Notes: generated from the sequence alone by a model not told the origin. Counted from the stretch's first letter, positions 1 to 5,535 are shown. The stretch is 8,017 nucleotides of DNA from Alphaproteobacteria bacterium (GCA_013151535.1 JAADIC010000195.1:1-8017), one strand, 5' to 3'. Made by a program: numbers and translations.

Positions 1-83
1 GTGCGTTGGCGCGAAAATTGTATCGGGCATACGGTCGAGCGGCAACCGCCCGGAGGCAGGCCACGCGGGCGCAACCCGTTAGG

Positions 84-146
84 GCCGCTCAGATTTTCCC
101 AAATCCCGGCGCGACGCCGCTTGGTACTCGCAAAAATCTGAGCGGC
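84..146. repeat. Nested inverted repeat in the gene-free left edge
   Basis: GCCGCTCAGATTTT (84-97) is the exact reverse complement of AAAATCTGAGCGGC (133-146), a 14-bp perfect stem around a 35-nt loop. Inside the loop, CGGCG (107-111) and CGCCG (115-119) form a second small hairpin. No T-run follows the stem on either strand, so a standard intrinsic terminator is not supported, although the position 37 nt past the cytochrome stop codon would suit a 3' end structure. The rest of 1-182 holds no convincing gene. Two plus-strand frames stay open from the left edge to TGA codons at 139-141 and 147-149, but both translate to arginine-rich, low-complexity protein typical of non-coding GC-rich DNA. 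The GC-rich stretch 45-80 resembles, from memory only, intergenic repeats common in Rhodobacteraceae. Confidence 0.6.
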
Positions 147-182
147 TGAGTGGGTCAGATATTATGGACGCGGCTCTGAACC

Positions 183-707
183 TTATTCGTGAACTTCAAC
201 CTCGGGCGCATCCCCGTGATCCCCATCACCACCATGCATCTTTTCCTCGATTTCATGCGGAATGTCGGCCTGGCTGAATTTTTCCTGTTCGTCCTTGCTG
301 TGAATGAACGCGATGATGGCGGCAAGTTCTGAGCCGTCCAACTCGATCTGGCCACCCAGTTCTTCGTCTTGCATGGCAATCATGGCACCCGCGCCGCGCC
401 ACATATTGGCGGCGAAATCAAACGCATTCATGGGCGGCTGCATCCAATCAGCATTGAACTCGGGCGCATCTTCGCCACCGATACCGTTGATCGAGTGGCA
501 GATCACACAGCCTTTGGAGGCAAACAGTTTGCGCCCGCGCTCGGCATCAAAGGCCGGTACGGCCAGACCGTTTTCCAAAATGAAACCCGAACGGGACATT
601 TGATCGCTGATTTGTGCATCGTGGTTTTCGTCATTGGTCGCGAACGCGGCTGGTGCCGCCAAGAGCGCGGCAAACCCCACGCCAAGGGCGAGTATCCTGA
701 TAGACAT
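183..707 (-). CDS. Exported monohaem class I cytochrome c family protein
   Basis: The product is 174 residues and is probably a periplasmic electron carrier. Residues 1-23 form a typical Sec signal peptide: an Arg at position 4, a hydrophobic core, and AFA before the expected cleavage site. A single haem c site, CVICH, lies at residues 67-71 (Cys67, Cys70, proximal His71). The GAGAM segment (Met109), followed by a Q-I-E-L turn and a helix ending AFIHS, matches the back half of small class I cytochromes. Met109 is therefore the best guess for the distal ligand, with Met93, Met102 and Met112 as alternatives. The C-terminal tail, about residues 150-174, is rich in His, Asp and Glu. The start at 707 was chosen because a good AAAGGAG lies 6 nt upstream and the signal peptide begins there. 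A longer frame reaching an ATG at 779 would run into the FNR box. The electron-transfer partner is unknown. Confidence 0.88.
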   Translation of the reverse strand: MSIRILALGVGFAALLAAPAAFATNDENHDAQISDQMSRSGFILENGLAVPAFDAERGRKLFASKGCVICHSINGIGGEDAPEFNADWMQPPMNAFDFAANMWRGAGAMIAMQDEELGGQIELDGSELAAIIAFIHSKDEQEKFSQADIPHEIEEKMHGGDGDHGDAPEVEVHE

Positions 708-713
708 GGCAGT

Positions 714-720
714 CTCCTTT
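714..720 (-). promoter_or_regulatory. Ribosome binding site deciding the cytochrome start
   Basis: On the minus strand this reads AAAGGAG, 6 nt before the ATG at 705-707. It is the strongest Shine-Dalgarno sequence in the window and selects this start over the in-frame ATG at 777-779. Confidence 0.85.
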
Positions 721-778
721 TCAGTTGTTTGTGAAAGTGTATCGCGATTTTGCCTAGATACGCCATAGCTGACGGACA

Positions 779-792
779 TTGATCTATATCAA
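779..792 (-). promoter_or_regulatory. Perfect FNR/FnrL/Anr-type binding box
   Basis: TTGATCTATATCAA matches the FNR-family consensus TTGAT-N4-ATCAA at all ten defined bases. It lies 71 nt upstream of the cytochrome ATG and 45 nt past the hisG stop, so the cytochrome is the obvious target. A TATCTA at 755-760 on the minus strand could be a -10 element, but it would place the box centre near -37 or -38 rather than the usual -41.5, so the transcription start is uncertain. In alphaproteobacteria such boxes are bound by oxygen-sensing FnrL/FixK-type regulators that usually raise expression of respiratory cytochromes at low oxygen. That this one activates is inference. Confidence 0.78.
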
Positions 793-818
793 TTTTTTCT
801 AACCCTGGCAGTCAATAT

Positions 819-828
819 TGGTATACCA
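819..828. promoter_or_regulatory. 10-bp perfect palindrome, possible operator
   Basis: TGGTATACCA is a gapless perfect palindrome just past the hisG stop and 38 bp (centre to centre) upstream of the FNR box. Its form fits the general GT-N-AC half-site pattern of GntR/FadR-type operators. A 10-bp palindrome can also arise by chance in AT-rich DNA, so this is only a candidate second regulatory site for the cytochrome promoter. Confidence 0.25.
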
Positions 829-837
829 TTGCATATT

Positions 838-1536
838 TCACACGGTGCGAGCGATTTTTGCCGCCAGCGCGCCAAAATTCCGTGCGTTACCGCCGCCCCA
901 ATCAGCCGTCAGGGACCGGAACAAAACAGCTTGCGACCGGTGGATAATGCCGTCCGAAATCACTTTCAAATGGTTGGCTTTCAGCGTGTCGCCCGATGAT
1001 GTGATATCGGCAATCGCCTCGGCGGTCAGGTTTTTGACCGTACCCTCGGTTGCGCCCTGGCTGTCGACAAGCTGATAATCAGCCACCCCGCGATCGCGCA
1101 AAAAATCCCGTACCAGCGCGTGATATTTGGTGGCAATGCGCAAACGAAACCCGTGATCGGCGCGAAACTGCGCTGCCGCCGCGTCCAGATCATCGAGCGT
1201 ATCCACATCGATCCATGTCCTGGGCACCGCGACGATCAGATCCGCCTGACCAAAGCCGAGCTTTGCCAACTCGGTCGTGGTTTGCGCCCAGTTCGGGGTT
1301 TTTTCGCGCACCAGATCGGTGCCGGTCACACCCAGATGGATGCGCCCCGCCGCCAGTTCGCGCGGGATTTCACCAGCCGATAGCAGCACCAATTCGACCC
1401 CCTCAACCCCCGTGACCGCCCCGGCATATTCACGCTCAGAACCGGTGCGCGAAAGCTCGATACCGCGCGCACGGAACCAGTCAAACGTCTTGTCCTGCAA
1501 GCGCCCTTTAGACGGGATGCCAAGTTTGATCGTCAT
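838..1536 (-). CDS. hisG: ATP phosphoribosyltransferase catalytic subunit, short form
   Basis: The protein is 232 residues and catalyses the first, committed step of histidine biosynthesis: ATP plus PRPP to phosphoribosyl-ATP, in the cytoplasm. Visible signatures are IPSKGRL at residues 7-13, GVTGTDLV at 69-76, and the PRPP-binding region at about 173-190 (AEAIADITSSGDTL followed by Asn188). The length is that of the short HisG class, which lacks the C-terminal ACT-like regulatory domain and needs HisZ for activity and for feedback by histidine. The ATG overlaps the hisZ stop codon in a TCAT (ATGA on the minus strand) at 1533-1536, and a GAGGG at 1543-1547 serves as ribosome binding site. This implies translational coupling with hisZ and fits a fixed subunit ratio. 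It is the last gene of the hisS-hisZ-hisG run; no clear terminator follows. Confidence 0.97.
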   Translation of the reverse strand: MTIKLGIPSKGRLQDKTFDWFRARGIELSRTGSEREYAGAVTGVEGVELVLLSAGEIPRELAAGRIHLGVTGTDLVREKTPNWAQTTTELAKLGFGQADLIVAVPRTWIDVDTLDDLDAAAAQFRADHGFRLRIATKYHALVRDFLRDRGVADYQLVDSQGATEGTVKNLTAEAIADITSSGDTLKANHLKVISDGIIHRSQAVLFRSLTADWGGGNARNFGALAAKIARTV

Positions 1537-2645
1537 GGCGCACCCTCGCTTAACGCCAGCATGAATTCGGGGCGGATCACCCCGCCGACCGCCGGAATGG
1601 AGCGCCCCTGCCCCAACACCGCCGTCAGCGCATCATAGCGCCCGCCGCTGGCGATCACCGGCAGATCATCGCGATTTTCGGCGTAAAAGCCAAACACGAA
1701 CCCGTCGTAATATTCCATCGTAGTGCGGCCATAGCTGCCTTCAAAATCAAGCGCATCCACATTGATGCCACGCGCGGCAAGGGCCGCAAGGCGCGCCTCG
1801 AAGCGGTCCACTGCGCAGCGGATCGCGGGCATGTCACGCTCGATCTCGCGCAAGCTAGCAAGCGCCGTCGAGGATTTTTCACGCAACGTCAAAATGCCGT
1901 TCAGCAATGCCACTTGCGCGGACGATATTTTCGGCGCAGTGGCATCAGCTTGCAAGGCGCATATGCGGGCCGTGATTTCAGACGGGCTGCGCAGGCCCAC
2001 ATGGGTGCCTTGGGTTGAAATCAGATCGCGCACCCCGGTTTTTTCAAGCGATGCCAACAGCTTGGCACGACTGTTCGGAACCGGCACCGCGCCGCTAAAC
2101 CGGTCCAGCAATTGGCGAAACCGGTTGGGCCGCCAGATGTGGCGGGCAAGGGCGGATTTGCGCCGCTCAAGCGTATCCAGACCGGCAACAGCCGCCGTCA
2201 AAATCCCCAGATCACCGGTTGCGGCGCGCAATTTCAGCGGGGCAAGAACCTCGGCAAACAGCGCAAAAACCTCGGCGTCCGAGGCGGTGGGATCAGCGCG
2301 ATCAAACAGTTCGAACCCGACTTGCAGATATTCCGAAGCGCGGTCCGAGCCTGCCTCCTGACGTCGCCAAACCGGGCCCTGATAGGTGTAGCGCGCAGGC
2401 TCCGCGCCCTCGTTCATATGCATCTGCACGACGGGCACCGTGAAATCCGGGCGCAACATTTGTTCGCCGTTGATGGCGTCATGGGTGACGTAAGCGCGCG
2501 CGCGGATGTCTTCGCCGTAAAGGTCCAGCAAGGTTTCGGCCGGTTGCAGGCTGGCGGCCTCGACCGGTAGCGCACCTTGGGTAAGGAAAAACTCCGACAG
2601 GCGGTTAGCCTCGGCCTTTATGCGGGCGCGACGGTCGTTCAGCAT
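1533..2645 (-). CDS. hisZ: ATP phosphoribosyltransferase regulatory subunit HisZ
   Basis: The protein is 370 residues, a paralogue of the HisRS catalytic core that no longer charges tRNA. It assembles with the short HisG into a hetero-oligomer to activate it and mediate histidine inhibition. Class II synthetase-like signatures remain: LRPDFTVPV at residues 64-72 (motif-2 approach), GPVWRRQ at 90-96, QVGFELFDR at 108-116 and GGRYDAL at 334-340. The protein stops soon after the motif-3 region, with no room for the anticodon-binding domain, which separates it from HisS. The YYTG histidine-binding signature of HisS is not conserved; the corresponding stretch reads MEYYDGFVFGFY. The ATG is 3 nt past the hisS TAA and has only a weak ribosome binding site, so its translation probably depends on ribosomes finishing hisS. 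Its stop overlaps the hisG start. Confidence 0.95.
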   Translation of the reverse strand: MLNDRRARIKAEANRLSEFFLTQGALPVEAASLQPAETLLDLYGEDIRARAYVTHDAINGEQMLRPDFTVPVVQMHMNEGAEPARYTYQGPVWRRQEAGSDRASEYLQVGFELFDRADPTASDAEVFALFAEVLAPLKLRAATGDLGILTAAVAGLDTLERRKSALARHIWRPNRFRQLLDRFSGAVPVPNSRAKLLASLEKTGVRDLISTQGTHVGLRSPSEITARICALQADATAPKISSAQVALLNGILTLREKSSTALASLREIERDMPAIRCAVDRFEARLAALAARGINVDALDFEGSYGRTTMEYYDGFVFGFYAENRDDLPVIASGGRYDALTAVLGQGRSIPAVGGVIRPEFMLALSEGAP

Positions 2646-2648
2646 GGC

Positions 2649-3233
2649 TTAACCATCGGCGCGCGCGATCATCTTGCGCACTTCATCCACCAAGTCAGCG
2701 CGCTTGATTTCGATCTGTGCCGGTTGGGATTTCCATTCCTCGTTGGTGGTCATTTCCGCCGCCAGACGCGCACCCAGCGCCAGATCCTTGATCTGCACCA
2801 CACCGCGTTTCTGTTCATCAGTGCCTTCGATCACCGCCACGGGCGAGTTGCGTTTATCGGCGTATTTCAACTGGTTACCGAAGTTTTTCGGGTTGCCGAG
2901 GTAAACTTCAGCGCGAATTCCGGCATTGCGCAATTCGGCCACCATGGTCTGATAATCGGCCATGCGGGCCTTGTCCATGACGGTGACAACGACCGGCCCC
3001 TTGGCCTGATTTTCAACGCGTCCCTTGGCGTGGAGGGCGGCCAAAAGGCGGTCAACGCCGATGGAAACGCCGGTGCCGGGAACCGTCTGACCGGTGAAGC
3101 GCTTGACCAGATCATCGTATCGCCCACCACCGGCAACTGAGCCGAACTGGCGCTTGCGGCCTTTTTCGTCAAGGATTTCAAAGGTTAACTCGGCCTCATA
3201 AACTGGGCCGGTGTAGTAGCCGAGGCCGCGCAC
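2649..3233 (-). CDS. hisS: HisS C-terminal part: HisA loop, motif 3, anticodon-binding domain
   Basis: This is the downstream open frame, 194 residues if counted from a GTG at 3231-3233; the frame itself is open back to 3275. It contains the histidine-binding signature RGLGYYTG (residues 2-9), GGGRYDDL at 35-42, motif 3 as GVSIGVDRL at 55-63, and then the HGTP-type anticodon-binding domain from about residue 80 to the end. The GTG has no Shine-Dalgarno sequence and lies inside the conserved protein, so it is very unlikely to be a true start. The segment belongs to hisS and is only translated if the frame is restored. Its TAA is 3 nt before the hisZ ATG. Confidence 0.85.
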   Translation of the reverse strand: MRGLGYYTGPVYEAELTFEILDEKGRKRQFGSVAGGGRYDDLVKRFTGQTVPGTGVSIGVDRLLAALHAKGRVENQAKGPVVVTVMDKARMADYQTMVAELRNAGIRAEVYLGNPKNFGNQLKYADKRNSPVAVIEGTDEQKRGVVQIKDLALGARLAAEMTTNEEWKSQPAQIEIKRADLVDEVRKMIARADG

Positions 3234-3243
3234 GACGGAGGGG

Positions 3244-4203
3244 TCAATGACAATACGGTCGGGAGCCTTGGGCTGCTAGAAGATCGGCGATCTGTTCTAA
3301 CTCATTCACCCCTTCAAGACCTTCAACAGAGTTGGCTACAACTTCTTTGAGATGGGAAATAGTCTTAGCATTATCGTTTGCACGCGCGTTCAGGAATGCA
3401 AGAAACCCGTCCACGATATAGTGCGGCAAGCCCAATCCGGCAATAAACGCTCCAGATTGGTCTTTCCTTCCTTCCCCTAAAAGCAAACTCACTCCTTCAC
3501 TACCCACTTTATCAAACTTATCCAGTGTCCTCAAAATATCATCCGATCTAGCTTCGATATTCTGAATATTTAGTTCGAGCGCATCTTTGCCCATGCTTGT
3601 AAGCTCGTGTTCAAATGTTCTGGCGGCTTGCTGCTCAGTGACGCTCCGAACAATTCCGTTCAAAACTTTCCGATTATTCACCCGAATGATGTAATCCCCA
3701 CGCTCAATCCCAACGGCCTCAAGCGTGTCAGCCAACATCGCGCAAATCTCGGCATCCGCTGCGACCGAACCGGACCCAACCGTATCCGCATCACATTGAT
3801 AAAATTGACGAAAACGACCCGGCCCGGGCTTTTCATTGCGCCAGACCGGCCCCATGGCATAGCGCCGGTATGGCGTTGGCAACTCGTTGCGATGCTGGGC
3901 GAACACCCGCGCGAGCGGTGCCGTCAGATCATACCGCAAGGCCAGCCAGTCGCCCTCGGCATCTTCCTGCCAGGCAAAAACACCTTCGTTGGGGCGGTCA
4001 ACATCGGGCAGGAATTTTCCCAACGCCTCGACCGTTTCAACGGCGGAACTTTCCAAGGGGTCAAAGCCGTAACGATGATAAACCTCGGCGATTTTGGCCA
4101 GCATTTCGTTGCGTTCCACCACTTCGGCCCCGAAATAGTCACGAAACCCCTTTGGGGGCAGCGCGCTGGGGCGGCGGATTTTCGGTTTGCGGGTTTTGGC
4201 CAT
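3244..4203 (-). CDS. hisS: HisS N-terminal part: catalytic core up to the insertion region
   Basis: This is the 319-codon upstream open frame of the split hisS. It includes the motif-1 region around residues 45-57 (YGFDPLESSAVE), LRYDLTAPLAR at 89-99, and motif 2 with its loop, GPVWRNEKPGPGRFRQF, at 118-134, followed by QCDADTVGS. This motif-2 loop differs from the bacterial standard (GPMFRHERPQ type) and matches the alphaproteobacterial group whose tRNA-His lacks the extra G-1 and whose HisRS changed its recognition accordingly. Residues about 165-308, the insertion region, are encoded by the AT-rich tract. The last six residues (S-R-P-Y-C-H) are read largely out of frame. Alone, this product would lack the histidine-binding loop, motif 3 and the anticodon domain and should be inactive. 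Confidence 0.85.
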   Translation of the reverse strand: MAKTRKPKIRRPSALPPKGFRDYFGAEVVERNEMLAKIAEVYHRYGFDPLESSAVETVEALGKFLPDVDRPNEGVFAWQEDAEGDWLALRYDLTAPLARVFAQHRNELPTPYRRYAMGPVWRNEKPGPGRFRQFYQCDADTVGSGSVAADAEICAMLADTLEAVGIERGDYIIRVNNRKVLNGIVRSVTEQQAARTFEHELTSMGKDALELNIQNIEARSDDILRTLDKFDKVGSEGVSLLLGEGRKDQSGAFIAGLGLPHYIVDGFLAFLNARANDNAKTISHLKEVVANSVEGLEGVNELEQIADLLAAQGSRPYCH

Positions 4204-4325
4204 TGGCTTGGTCCTTGGCGAATTCGGCGTTTTGCCGCTTCCCTAGCGCATGGGGCATTGGGGGACAAGTTCAGCCGCGCAGTTTTACCCTTTGGTCGCG
4301 CCGACTTGCGTGTTATGGGCGGGAT
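4204..4325. promoter_or_regulatory. Divergent intergenic region between hisS and slyX
   Basis: This 122-bp gap must hold the start signals of both the his operon (minus) and slyX (plus). The hisS ribosome binding site, AAGGA on the minus strand, is at 4212-4216, 8 nt from the ATG. A small hairpin, CGGC (4225-4228) with GCCG (4234-4237), lies in the hisS leader. No good sigma-70 -35/-10 pair is obvious on either strand. I see no histidine leader peptide or T-box-like structure, so attenuation by histidine is not supported. Confidence 0.4.
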
Positions 4326-4535
4326 ATGAGCGAGCAAAGAATGAATGACCTTGAGATTGCCATGGCCCATCTTGGCCGTGTGGTCGAGGATTTATCAGAC
4401 GTGGCTGCGGCGCAGGCCGACGAGATTTCGGTGCTGAACCGAAGGGTGCAGATGCTGATGGAGCGGCTGGCGGATGAAGATTTGGCGAGCGGCGATGCCG
4501 CCCCCTTAAGCGATCAGAAACCGCCGCATTGGTGA
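4326..4535 (+). CDS. slyX: SlyX family protein
   Basis: This small 69-residue cytoplasmic protein belongs to the SlyX family, whose molecular function is unknown. Residues about 6-50 form a single long helix with hydrophobic positions at heptad-like spacing (Leu9, Leu16, Val20, Leu23, Leu37, Val41, Leu44, Leu48), which predicts a coiled coil. The family's hallmark C-terminus is present as KPPHW at the very end. Length is normal for the family. The ATG at 4326 follows a G-rich GGGCGGG that could serve as a weak ribosome binding site; an in-frame ATG at 4341 is an alternative start. The frame is open far upstream, but that extension is antisense to hisS and not a gene. It is transcribed away from hisS. 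GC content is like the core genes, so it marks the end of the normal-GC segment before the AT-rich gap. Confidence 0.9.
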   Translation: MSEQRMNDLEIAMAHLGRVVEDLSDVAAAQADEISVLNRRVQMLMERLADEDLASGDAAPLSDQKPPHW

Positions 4536-4545
4536 TGCACAAGGC

Positions 4546-4567
4546 GTACACAACCTGTACACATCCT
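4546..4567. repeat. Two tandem 11-bp direct repeats
   Basis: GTACACAACCT (4546-4556) is followed without a gap by GTACACATCCT (4557-4567), identical at 10 of 11 positions. A degenerate third start, GTGCATA, follows. The first unit with the start of the second also makes an inverted repeat, GTACA-caacc-TGTAC (4546-4560). The 11-bp period is about one helical turn, which would place repeated contacts on the same face of the DNA. The repeats lie 11 nt past the slyX stop. Role unknown. Confidence 0.55.
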
Positions 4568-4594
4568 GTGCATACGATTGGCGGATGATTTTTG

Positions 4595-4644
4595 AAAAAT
4601 TTTATCGAAAATTTTTGCGCTTAAGAAAATTCGGGAATTTTCTT
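4595..4644. terminator. Two AT-rich palindromes in a convergent gap, possible bidirectional terminator
   Basis: AAAAATTTT (4595-4603) pairs with AAAATTTTT (4608-4616) across ATCG. A second palindrome, AAGAAAATTC (4623-4632) with GAATTTTCTT (4635-4644), has only GG between the arms. They lie between the ends of two converging genes, slyX and the membrane protein, where transcript ends are expected. The stems are almost entirely A/T, unlike classical GC-rich intrinsic terminators, so binding sites for a nucleoid protein are an alternative. Nothing else in 4536-4744 looks like a gene. A further palindrome, TGGAA-A-TTCCA, is at 4691-4701, overlapping one of two TCCACA direct repeats (4681-4686 and 4698-4703). 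Confidence 0.4.
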
Positions 4645-4744
4645 CTGAACTCCTTAGTCCGGATATTAATGCCTGGGCAATCCACAGAAATGGAAATTCC
4701 ACAATATTAAGTTCGACCTGTCTTCAACAAGCGACAATCAGTTT

Positions 4745-5527
4745 CTATTCATTTTTGTTTAACTGTTGATAGACAATACTAACCACACCAACGCTCCAAA
4801 TCAGTAGAAAAACATAGGATATCGATGACCAAATTATGGCCCACCATTCTCCCACAATTGAGGGTCCAACAACAGTGTACACCAAAAACGCGCTGCCAAT
4901 AATCGTGGGAATAGCCCACAACTTGGAAGTCATGTGCTTTGTAGACTTCCAAGAGGCGTGCAAGGAAAATTCTTGATCTATAGCCGTTGCAGGCAAAACC
5001 AGCGAATACCTAAACGACAAGAACAGCGCCGGAAACAGAGACAGGAAAACGAATTGAATCACCTTCGGCTCAATCCAAAGTAGCGGAAAAGTTGAGGCAA
5101 AAACCCAGTATATATAGAACAAGAATTGGAGCACCAAAAACACAGGAATGGCTACCACAATTGTTAGCAAGCCGAGCAAACTCAGCAAAAGAAAATACCG
5201 TCCAATTGCATTTAACCCCGGCCACTGGGGTGTATAGCTATTCGGGATTTTTTTGTTCAACGTAAATTTGTGCCACGCAATTGCGATCCACAGGCTAGCG
5301 ACCAGCTTCAATGCCAACAATATCGCGTACGCTCCAAAGGGGGCTGTTTGAAGCATTTCGTAACGCGTTCCGCCAGCATCGTAACTATCGCCGCCTGAAA
5401 TAAGAAAGGAAAGGCTAAGGCGCGCTGCCAATATTACTAGGAACAACGCTCCGCATATTCTTAAAACTGCGATGCCGCTTCCAAAAATTTGGAAAAGACC
5501 AATCCGCAATATTGAAATTCCAACCAT
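4745..5527 (-). CDS. Uncharacterised multi-pass inner-membrane protein
   Basis: The predicted product is 260 residues, with about six hydrophobic segments near residues 18-43, 63-86, 112-145, 155-175, 203-223 and 229-254. The third is long and may be two helices. There is no cleavable signal peptide and no obvious catalytic motif. Possible family landmarks are WHKF at 85-88 just after the second helix, and RYSLVLPATAI at 173-183 followed by SW at 192-193. From memory, uncharacterised alphaproteobacterial membrane proteins share a similar WHR ... R-x-S-L-V-L-P-A layout, but I cannot name the family. The ATG is 40 nt past the dnaE stop with no good Shine-Dalgarno sequence, so it may be co-transcribed with dnaE. 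GC content is clearly lower than the his genes (38% in 5101-5160 by hand count) and codons are A/T-ending more often, suggesting replacement or transfer. Function unknown. Confidence 0.8.
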   Translation of the reverse strand: MVGISILRIGLFQIFGSGIAVLRICGALFLVILAARLSLSFLISGGDSYDAGGTRYEMLQTAPFGAYAILLALKLVASLWIAIAWHKFTLNKKIPNSYTPQWPGLNAIGRYFLLLSLLGLLTIVVAIPVFLVLQFLFYIYWVFASTFPLLWIEPKVIQFVFLSLFPALFLSFRYSLVLPATAIDQEFSLHASWKSTKHMTSKLWAIPTIIGSAFLVYTVVGPSIVGEWWAIIWSSISYVFLLIWSVGVVSIVYQQLNKNE

Positions 5528-5535
5528 CTATGCGG

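Larger units (their letters stand above)
2649..4203 (-). pseudogene. hisS: Histidyl-tRNA synthetase gene interrupted by a frameshift
   Basis: Two adjacent frames together encode a full HisRS (class II synthetase, charges tRNA-His with histidine in the cytoplasm). The span is 1555 nt, one more than a multiple of three. The upstream frame carries the N-terminal half and reads correctly through AAQG, then runs into RPYCH and TGA at 3244-3246. The downstream frame picks up at the conserved DRIVIDPSVVRGLGYYTG. The two frames are both open only in 3247-3275, and residue conservation puts the lesion at about 3259-3267: a 1-nt gain or 2-nt loss. No other break is seen, and all motifs on both sides look intact. 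hisS is normally essential and single copy, so the break may be a sequencing or assembly error, a recent mutation with a second copy elsewhere, or recoding. A ribosome binding site AAGGA (4212-4216) lies 8 nt before the ATG. The middle third is unusually AT-rich. Confidence 0.85.

Noticed and set aside
1..149. Truncated plus-strand gene entering from the left edge
   Set aside because: More than one frame is open and all read as Arg/Pro/Gly-rich; the inverted repeat overlaps them. Too short to support without the upstream sequence.
708..779. Cytochrome start at 779 (24 extra residues)
   Set aside because: It would place the start codon in the FNR box and put hydrophilic residues before the signal peptide. 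The ATG at 707 has a strong ribosome binding site.
1762..2361. 199-codon plus-strand open frame
   Set aside because: It is antisense to hisZ, with Ser/Arg/Ala-rich low-complexity translation.
3870..4325. Long N-terminal extension of slyX
   Set aside because: The frame is open but runs antisense through hisS; SlyX proteins are about 70 residues and the family sequence begins at 4326.
3607..4329. 240-codon plus-strand open frame
   Set aside because: It is antisense to the conserved HisS catalytic core; no ribosome binding site or family features.
4514..4702. 62-codon minus-strand open frame in the convergent gap
   Set aside because: It overlaps the slyX 3' end and AT-rich palindromes, with no ribosome binding site or recognisable motif.
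4536..4744. Replication origin (AT-rich DNA, TCCACA pairs, tandem repeats)
   Set aside because: The best DnaA-like site, CAATCCACA, matches only 7 of 9 consensus positions and the other 6 of 9. There is no cluster of true boxes, and the neighbouring genes are not typical alphaproteobacterial origin markers.
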